The translations under genes were made by a program, and so were the position numbers. A stretch of 64,000 nucleotides of DNA from Cricetomys ansorgei. Its lineage: Eukaryota; Chordata; Mammalia; Rodentia; Nesomyidae. The DNA lies in NCBI GenBank assembly GCA_026225945.1, contig JAMJFZ010001228.1, positions 45,001 through 109,000 on the forward strand, in the 5' to 3' direction. The notes below the pieces were generated by a model. That model worked only from the letters and a program-made list of their open reading frames with translations. It did not search any database and was not told the origin of the DNA. How positions within the stretch are numbered: the first letter of the stretch is position 1; the number at the start of each line of letters is the position of its first letter. Positions 58,352-64,000 of this stretch are shown piece by piece.

Positions 58352-58423
58352 CCCATCAGTGGGAGCGCAGGCTCATCAATGATGCCTCCGCACTGACTGG
58401 CAGTGTAGAAATCCAGGCGTATG
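58352..58423 (+). other. Exon-like 72-nt segment, unidentified
   Basis: Bounded by an acceptor-like 'caccgtccttgcag' and a good donor 'atg|gtgagtgg'. One frame is open throughout and reads HQWERRLINDASALTGSVEI and on. I do not recognise the protein. It lies 0.9 kb downstream of the CpG-rich segment on the same strand, which would fit an internal exon, but no partner exon was confirmed. Confidence 0.35.
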
Positions 58424-58559
58424 GTGAGTGGGCAACATCCAGCCACCTCTGTTTCACTTGTTATTCCCACCCCCTCTCCCCACAAGATACTGTTAAAACT
58501 TTGGGCATAAGGTAGCAATGCAGGTCACAAGAGGGAATCAAACTGTAGGCTGTAGCTTA

Positions 58560-58655
58560 ATAAAGAGGCCATAACATGTGGAAGCAGAGTTGGTGGGGGA
58601 GGGACAGAAATCAGAGGCCTGTCTTTTATCTGTTTGCATTGTAGTGGGGGGGGTG
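58560..58655. other. Single-copy stretch with G-run
   Basis: 'agtggggggggtgaatatgc' just before the next SINE; otherwise unrecognised. The preceding 58000-58350 also holds nothing that I can name. Confidence 0.35.
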
Positions 58656-58657
58656 AA

Positions 58658-58922
58658 TATGCATGTGCACGTGTGTCCTTGTGACCACTTATATATGTGT
58701 GTACGTGGACACCAGGGGACAACCTCAGCTGTCCCTCCTCAGGTGTCACCCACCCTGCTTTTGTGACAGGGTCTCTCACTGGCTTGGAGTTCACCAAGTT
58801 AACTAGGCTGGCTGGTCATCAAGCCCTAGGGCCTGTTGCTGCCTCATGATTTTGGACCTTGAACACATGTTGTGTACATGTTCAAGGACAGCATATTATC
58901 AACAGAGCTATCGCTCTAGCCG
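58658..58922 (-). mobile_element. RSINE1-type composite SINE
   Basis: GTGT-rich tail, 'gtggacaccaggggacaacc', 'gacagggtctctcactggct', 'taggctggctggtcatcaag' and the reversed head 'atcaacagagctatcgctct'. The body contains the duplicated 'gaacacatgttgtgtacatgttc' area, an internal inverted motif. Confidence 0.83.
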
Positions 58923-58950
58923 TTTAACTTTTTAACTGGTCTACTTCAAA

Positions 58951-59202
58951 CAGCAGTTGACATATCTGCCAAGTTGGTATGATGTCCAAATATTTGTCGA
59001 TGGTGTGGCAAAGCATCCACCCATCTGTGAAGAAGCACTGCCATTGGCAGTGGTCCTACCCAACGCTGAGAGTGAACCAGGATACTGCTATGATGCTAGA
59101 GGGATCAACAGCCCACGCTACGCACGTGGGATGGGGCTAAAGATAAGCTCAAACCTTGCCTTTTTCTCATGGCTACTTACTACTTGGCTTAAAATAATAT
59201 AA
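58951..59202 (+). other. Coding-like frame, unidentified
   Basis: Open frame downstream of a pyrimidine-containing 'ggtctacttcaaacag'. It reads LTYLPSWYDVQIFVDGVAKH then PPICEEALPLAVVLPNAESE, and further GYCYDARGINSPRYARGMGL, with a codon mix unlike the SINE-derived frames around it. It could be an exon, a decayed processed pseudogene, or chance. No family recognised. Confidence 0.35.
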
Positions 59203-59271
59203 AGCTAGCATGCATTAAATGATGACATATACTAGCCGAAAATAAAATTATTCATAGCTTAGAATTGTTCT

Positions 59272-59345
59272 CATTAATTGTAAATTTTCACAGCTACCCC
59301 ATGAAGTTAGTAGCCCCCATTTTGCCTATGTGGAAACTAAAAGAA
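59272..59345 (-). mobile_element. MIR fragment
   Basis: 'cacagctaccccatgaagtt', 'agtagcccccattttgccta' and 'tgtggaaactaaaagaatta' follow the reversed MIR 'ccctatgaggtaggtac..cccattttacagatgaggaaactgag' order. Confidence 0.62.
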
Positions 59346-59375
59346 TTATTTTAGAGATGTCTTTGTTCAACTTTT

Positions 59376-59546
59376 TAAAAAGTATTATTTTTGGTACTGT
59401 ATATATGTATGTATGTGCCTCTGTGAGTATATCCTATGGAGGCCGAAGATATCCTGGAGCTGGATTTACAGGCAGTTGTGGGCCTCCTGACCGGGGTGAC
59501 AAACTGTATAACTTGTCCTCTACACTGAGCCATCTCTTCGTCCCCC
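59376..59546 (-). mobile_element. B2/B3 SINE
   Basis: 'cctatggaggccgaagatat', 'cctggagctggatttacagg', 'cagttgtgggcctcctgacc' and reversed head 'acactgagccatctcttcgt'. Confidence 0.85.
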
Positions 59547-59548
59547 AA

Positions 59549-59684
59549 TTTGTTTGTTTTTTGTTTTTTGTTTTTTGAGACAGTGTCTCACTATGCTCAG
59601 ACTAGCTTCAAACTCAAATCCTTCTGCCTCAGACTCCCAAATGCTGGGATTACAGGCATACCCACCACACCTGACCTCACCCTG
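59549..59684 (-). mobile_element. B1 SINE
   Basis: (TTTTTTG)n tail, 'gagacagtgtctcactatgc', 'agactagcttcaaactcaaa' and 'atgctgggattacaggcata'. Diverged and lacking the TTGTAAC segment. Confidence 0.82.
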
Positions 59685-59754
59685 CTTTTATATGTGTAAG
59701 ACACACGAAAAAGACAAATGTATTTATTAATTCATGGAGGATTTGAGATGTAGT

Positions 59755-59818
59755 CCCAGGCAAAGTAGTGCATGCCTACAGATGACCCCAGGCAAAGTAG
59801 TATATACCTACCCATGAC
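59755..59818. repeat. 32-bp tandem duplication
   Basis: Two 32-bp units (59755-59786, 59787-59818), both 'cccaggcaaagtagt ... cctac..atgac', differing at five positions. Confidence 0.92.
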
Positions 59819-59904
59819 CACGCCCTAGAAAAAGAGATTTAGCAGCCACATGTAGTGCTAATAAAATGAAGACAAGCTCAAGTGATCAAGACAATGGGGA
59901 GGGG

Positions 59905-60118
59905 GGGGTCTAGAGAGGGGGCTGAGTTGGTAGAGTGCTTGCCTAGTAGCATACACAAAGCCCTGTGTCCCCTCTCCAGAGCTGCAGGGACTGGGCATGG
60001 TGGAGTACATCTGTAATTCCAGTTAAAGGTAGGAGTTGAAAGGAGGAGGGTCAGGAGTTCAAGATCATCCTCCAAAGGCCTGCCTGGGTACATGAGACCC
60101 CGTCAAAACAAACAAACC
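59905..60118 (+). mobile_element. B4 SINE
   Basis: 'gggggctgagttggtagagt', 'gcttgcctagtagcatacac', 'ggactgggcatggtggagta', 'gttcaagatcatcctccaaa' and an 'aacaaacaaacc' end. Confidence 0.87.
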
Positions 60119-60487
60119 GCTGATTAGGAGAGGTTTAAAAGAAGTTAGGCCAAAAGAGACTAGAAAGGCCAAAGGGTGATGGTGGCAGTTGCCTGGCAAA
60201 CTTAGAGGAGCAAAGCAGAATAACTATGCTTTGCAGAAAGAGGGAAGGGAGAGTGTCAGTGTTATTGGGGATCCCCTGGAGGAGGCCCCAAATATCAACC
60301 ACAGACCAGAGGTGGCAGTTAAGAAATATGACCTTCAAGACAAGCAGATGAGGAAAGAAAAGAAGTGATGTAAGAGGCTCTTGGGAAAGAATCTTAGCCA
60401 CTGCTCTATGTGGAGGATGTGAGACAAGAGAGGCAACAGTACCTAGGGTGAGGACGGACCGAAGTTTGTTACAAGCGAAAGTTCTCA
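60119..60487. other. Purine-leaning single-copy block
   Basis: No repeat or gene recognised. 'gttgcctggcaaa' at 60188-60200 differs from a full X-box by one base. Confidence 0.4.
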
Positions 60488-60775
60488 AGGGGCTAGGAAG
60501 ACGGCTCATTGGGTAAAACTCTTATCACACCAGCTTGAGTCCTGAGTTCAGATCTGCAGAGCCTACATAAAGCCAGGCTCAATGGCATGCATGTGTAATC
60601 CAGTACACCTATAGTGAGATGGGAAGTAGAGACAGGAGAATTCCTGGAAGCTCCAGGGCCAGCTAGCCTGTTTGCCACAAGCCTGTCTCAAACAAGGTGA
60701 AAAGCAAGGACCAACACTAAGATTGTCCTCTGAGCTACACATGCGCACCATATCAGAAATGTACCTGAGTGTGTT
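60488..60775 (+). mobile_element. Composite SINE, RSINE1-related variant
   Basis: 'ggggctaggaagacggctca', 'gagtcctgagttcagatctg', 'ctatagtgagatgggaagta', 'gtctcaaacaaggtgaaaag' and 'agattgtcctctgagctaca'. Same subtype as 39008-39355. Confidence 0.83.
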
Positions 60776-61260
60776 CCCCCACCCCCCACAGGATTTAAAA
60801 AGATGCAAGCTCTGTCTAAGGCCGTACCACCCTGAACAATCCCAATCTCATCTAAAAAGTAAAAGCTCTCGAGAGAACCTGCAAGGGTTAACTCCACAGC
60901 ACAAAGCACCCAGCTTACCCCTGAGTAGTTCACTGACAGAAAAGCTGAACCAACAAGTAAATATCAAATTACTTTACATTATGTAAAACAGTGCTAGGTA
61001 CATAGTGGGAGCTAATTGTGTATTCATTGATTGACTGACTACTTCAATAACCTAAGGAATAAATCTACGTGCAGACCCTAAATCGTCCTTCAAATATCTG
61101 TCTCTAGCTTCTACTAAAAGCATCAAAGGCAGGAAGATGCAGCTAGGGAAAGCAGGGAACTCAGTTTGTATCCTGGTTCTGCCTCTAACTTGGATGGAAT
61201 GTCTTACTAAGACCAGTTAAAGGTTGCTGGAGAAGGAGACATTTTCTTCAGTAGTGTAGC
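60776..61260. other. Single-copy block with MIR-like scraps
   Basis: 60985-61055 ('cagtgctaggtacatagtgg', 'attcattgattgactgact') and 61150-61205 ('atcctggttctgcctctaac') are suggestive of MIR but short. No gene recognised. Confidence 0.38.
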
Positions 61261-61261
61261 C

Positions 61262-61328
61262 ACTGAAAAGTCACCCACAATCCCTCTCACCTGTGCTCCT
61301 GTAAGCAACCCCAGTGAGGCTCAATGGG

Positions 61329-61365
<37 letters not shown>

Positions 61366-61545
61366 ACATGAAAGTAGGAAACCGGTTGGGAAGAAGAGGA
61401 GAATCCACAGGAGTAGGAGGGTGACAAGAGAAGATAACAGATGGGTGACTCTGATCGGAATACATTATACACATGTATGAAGATGTCATAATGAAACCCA
61501 CTGTTATGTATAATATATGATAAAAAATTATGTAATGAAAAGGGC
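61262..61545 (+). mobile_element. LINE-1 3' end with internal (AC)n
   Basis: 'gtgctcctgtaagcaacccc', 'agtgaggctcaatgggatac', (AC)17 at 61331-61364, 'catgaaagtaggaaaccggt', 'gatcggaatacattatacac' and 'gatgtcataatgaaacccac'. Equivalent to the end at 34170-34612 and better preserved. Confidence 0.82.
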
Positions 61546-62222
61546 TGGGGTGTACTTGTGTATATTCAGTATTCAGAATTGTACTCTAATAGCTGGCTCT
61601 TATTCAAAAGTCTCAACAAATAGTCTCAGTTTATAAAGTAATGTATGTTCCACGGAAGAATCGGAAAGGGGGGCATGCGTTTCTCTATACATGAACGTGT
61701 CTGTTAATTACACTAATCATCTAAAATTCCAAATTTTATGATTCAGACCTGACCGAAGGATCTGAAGAAAAAGGGAATGAAGCATTTTTTAGTGTGTTTT
61801 CCAGCTCTCTCTATGGCTGTAGAAATGCATCTTCTTGCTAAGCAGTGAAGATCATCACGCTGTTAGTTTCTTTTCCTATAAGAATCTTGGCAATTGGAGG
61901 AGGTTTCCCGTCAGTTTTGATTCTCATGATTTCACACTATGAAAATGTCTGGAGAGGAGGGACGTCTCTGGCAGCCCCAAGCTGGTGACCATCTGAGAGT
62001 CAACACAAGTTTCACAGACATGTCACCAGAGACTAGGTCCCTGCAGGATGGCAAAAGGAGGAGTTCCTTTGTTATTAAAGAATAAATATGGACGACACAA
62101 ATTATGTCTCCTATACTAGTCATATGTGGGAGAATAGGCAGAAAACAAAAATAAAATGTCCTCCATAAAAACAAGAGGTTTTCTGTGTTTTGATGACTTT
62201 TGTGTTGCATTATAAGAAATGC
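61546..62222. other. Single-copy block, about 680 bp
   Basis: No repeat or gene recognised. Frames on both strands are short. Confidence 0.43.
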
Positions 62223-62265
<43 letters not shown>

Positions 62266-62321
62266 TGTGTGTTATGTGTCTGTGTGTTCATGTGTAGTTG
62301 TATTTGGGGTGTGTATGCATG

Positions 62322-62360
<39 letters not shown>
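62223..62360. repeat. Two (GT)n tracts
   Basis: (GT)n at 62223-62270 and 62325-62360, separated by TGTGTTATGTGTCTGTGTG-like sequence. Confidence 0.96.
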
Positions 62361-62361
<1 letters not shown>

Positions 62362-62362
<1 letters not shown>

Positions 62363-62563
62363 AAGAGAGTCTTGTGTAATTCAGACTGGTTTTGAACTCA
62401 CCATGTACCAAGAATGACCTATAAAACTGCTGGTCCTCCTGCATGCACCTCCCAAGTTCTGGGATTATATGAATGCACCATCGCACCCTGTTTGTGGAGT
62501 GCTGAGGATGGAACCCAGACTTCGTGCACTCGAGGCAAGCATCCTGCCAGCTGCAGCCCCAGT
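62362..62563 (-). mobile_element. B4 SINE
   Basis: 'gagtcttgtgtaattcagac', 'taccaagaatgacctataaa', 'aagttctgggattatatgaa', 'gtgctgaggatggaacccag' and reversed ID head 'gaggcaagcatcctgccagc'. Confidence 0.87.
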
Positions 62564-62765
62564 CTGCACCATATGGAATTAGATTTGTCTCTTTGAGCAT
62601 TACAAATAAATTCCAAAATGAAAGTATATTGAATTTTCCTTTATACTCCACTACCATTTAAGGGGGGAGGGGGGAGGGTCTTTTGTGGAGAGCTTTAAAA
62701 TAATGAAGTGCCTTAAATTGTAAACAGTTCCAACAGGTTGTGCCCTTGGGCAACTAAGACTCAGA

Positions 62766-62767
<2 letters not shown>

Positions 62768-62813
<46 letters not shown>

Positions 62814-62945
62814 CATGCAAAAGTACATGTGCACACTAGAGGCTAAGTGTATTCCTTGAGGGCACTCCACCTTTTTTTGTTTCTTTGAGGCAGAGCCTCT
62901 CATTGAACCCGGGGCTCATCAATTCGACCCATCTTCCTGTCTGTT
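62768..62945 (-). mobile_element. RSINE1-type SINE, 5' truncated
   Basis: (GT)n at 62770-62809, 'tgcacactagaggctaagtg', 'aggcagagcctctcattgaa', 'cccggggctcatcaattcga'; stops near 'tcttcctgtctgttgatttc', losing the tRNA-like head. Confidence 0.78.
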
Positions 62946-62962
62946 GATTTCCATATTTTCAA

Positions 62963-63175
62963 ATGGAAAAAATAAGTGTGCAGAGTAATGGCTACATCAG
63001 CCAAAAACAAGAGGAGACTCCCCCTAAGACGGAACAACAACCCACAGCACTCTATCACGAGTATGCAGAGAAGCCAGAGGAGCCTGTGATCAGCGATGCT
63101 CATGCCTGGGGCAGGTTTGGAACTCCTCCATCTACACTCCCTTCCTGTGAGCACACGTTCACATCTGTAAGATAG
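62963..63175 (+). other. Coding-like 70-codon frame, unidentified
   Basis: ATG-initiated frame starting MEKISVQSNGYISQKQEETP and continuing PKTEQQPTALYHEYAEKPEE, hydrophilic and without low-complexity sequence. A 'acatctgtaagatag' donor-like site falls near its end (63165). Kozak context is weak (C at -3, G at +4). It could be a first or internal exon, a pseudogene piece or chance. No homologue recognised. Confidence 0.35.
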
Positions 63176-63682
63176 TTGAGGTTGAGAGTGCAATCTAACC
63201 AGACACAGGAAGAAAGCTCACTGACCCATGCTGACCTCTGACATTGACCTCATTAGCTAACCAAATGAGCTAACCACTCTCAGATATCAGAGAACGTTAT
63301 GTGCTAACGTAGAACAAGAACCCGCAAAAGATCAGCTTTGCAGATGCCTCTAACTTGATCACTCTTATTTATTCAACATATTATGAGGAGCACATACATG
63401 CATTCTCTCTCACCGTCCAATATTTTTTTCCACGTAATGAGATCTGGGACTTCAGGGAAACCAAAGGTTTTGTTTTTTGTTTTGTTTTTCCTTCATAACT
63501 CTTTAGTATTTCCTTCAAAACACTTAAGAAAAATTGTAAACAATAACTTTTTTCTTTGGTTAATTACTTTATAATAACCTCTACTAGTCAACTCCCAAAA
63601 GACAGAGATCTTCTCCCTGCAGTCTGCAAGTCATACCCAGAATTCAGCAAGATCCAGGAACCTAGTAAACATTCATGATGAA
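63176..63682. other. Single-copy block, nothing recognised
   Basis: About 500 bp, AT-leaning. No repeat, splice pair or frame of note. Confidence 0.4.
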
Positions 63683-63684
63683 TT

Positions 63685-63943
63685 TGTCAGGCTGACAATA
63701 TAGCTCAGTTAAGTCGAGTGCTCGCCTAGAATGAGCGAGGCCCTGGGTTTGGTTCCCAGTACCACATCCACCAGGTGTGACAGTTTACACCTGTAATCCC
63801 AGAACTCTGGGGGTGAGACGAGAGGGTCAGAAGGTCAAGGTCATCAAGATGAGTGAGTGTGAGGTCAGCCTGGTATATATAAGACCCCATCTAAATAAAT
63901 AAATAAATAAGTGGATAAGCAAATAAATACATAAATAAATAAA
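63685..63943 (+). mobile_element. B4 SINE with (AAAT)n tail
   Basis: 'ctgacaatatagctcagtta', 'gcgaggccctgggtttggtt', 'cacctgtaatcccagaactc', 'gaaggtcaaggtcatcaaga' and an AAATA-repeat tail at 63892-63943. Confidence 0.9.
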
Positions 63944-63949
63944 TGGCTT

Positions 63950-64000
63950 CCTGAGCTAGCTGTGGTATCATGTGCTCTTTAATCCCAAATCCAACTGGAG
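63950..64000 (+). mobile_element. B1/B4-type SINE, cut by the window edge
   Basis: 'gctagctgtggtatcatgtg' and 'ctctttaatcccaaatccaa' are the first half of a B1-like body; the remainder lies beyond the window. Confidence 0.65.

Noticed and set aside
60188..60200. X-box-like GTTGCCTGGCAAA
   Set aside because: It lacks the final C of the consensus and lies in purine-leaning DNA without CpG enrichment.
1..64000. Many tRNA-like A-box/B-box segments ('gagttcaatcccca' type)
   Set aside because: All examined sit in heads of B2/B3, ID, B4 or RSINE1-type SINEs; none folds into a complete tRNA with an anticodon arm.

Overview
The window looks like nuclear DNA of a muroid rodent. The evidence is the dense mixture of 7SL-derived B1, tRNA-derived B2/B3, ID and composite B4 and RSINE1-type SINEs, the rodent hAT MITE URR1, rodent (Lx-like) LINE-1 3' ends, long (GT)n tracts, and low CpG nearly everywhere. 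The better preserved B1 copies share a 'CTGTTGTAAC' variant, and none of the B2-class copies has the modern house-mouse B2 tail, so I do not think this is Mus; I cannot name the species.

I see no intact protein-coding gene. Almost all open frames lie in SINE, LINE or microsatellite sequence. What can be named is: a U6 snRNA pseudogene (31.43-31.54 kb, +), a processed Rps6 pseudogene (46.2-46.98 kb, +), a processed Rpl10 pseudogene (47.5-47.9 kb, -), LINE-1 remnants that include recognisable ORF2 C-terminal sequence (18.1-18.9 and 42.9-43.2 kb on +, 55.6-57.0 kb on -), several LTR-type repeats, and five or more old MIRs.

Layout. 0-9.7 kb: SINE-rich, with a MaLR-like LTR plus internal sequence split by a LINE-1 piece (5.9-7.0 kb), a long CAGAGA tract and a possible LTR. 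9.7-15.1 kb: single-copy blocks, one URR1, MaLR fragments. 15.6-18.9 kb: two LINE-1 3' regions carrying nested SINEs. 19-30 kb: single-copy islands between SINEs, a MIR split by a SINE, a CRE-like site and a GATCAG minisatellite. 30-41 kb: U6 pseudogene, a second URR1 with clear 8-bp target duplication, and LINE-1 3' ends at 34.2 and 38.3 kb. 41-49 kb: LINE-1 and LTR remnants and the two ribosomal-protein pseudogenes. 49-55 kb: nested SINEs and two LTR-like repeats. 55.6-57 kb: reverse-strand LINE-1. 57.2-59.2 kb: the one CpG-rich stretch, with a perfect RFX X-box palindrome, an NRF1-like site and exon-like segments downstream; this is the best candidate for a real promoter. 59-64 kb: SINEs, a LINE-1 3' end and one coding-like 70-codon frame at 62.96 kb.

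Repeat families were named by eye from remembered consensus sequences. Class (B1, B2/B3, composite, L1) is usually secure; subfamily names and borders (about 10-20 bp either way) are not. RSINE1-type here means a tRNA-like head followed by a B1-like body and a CA/GT-rich tail; B4 means an ID-like head joined to a B1-like body; B3A-type means the B2-class variant whose head reads like 'gtgagatggctcagtgggta'.
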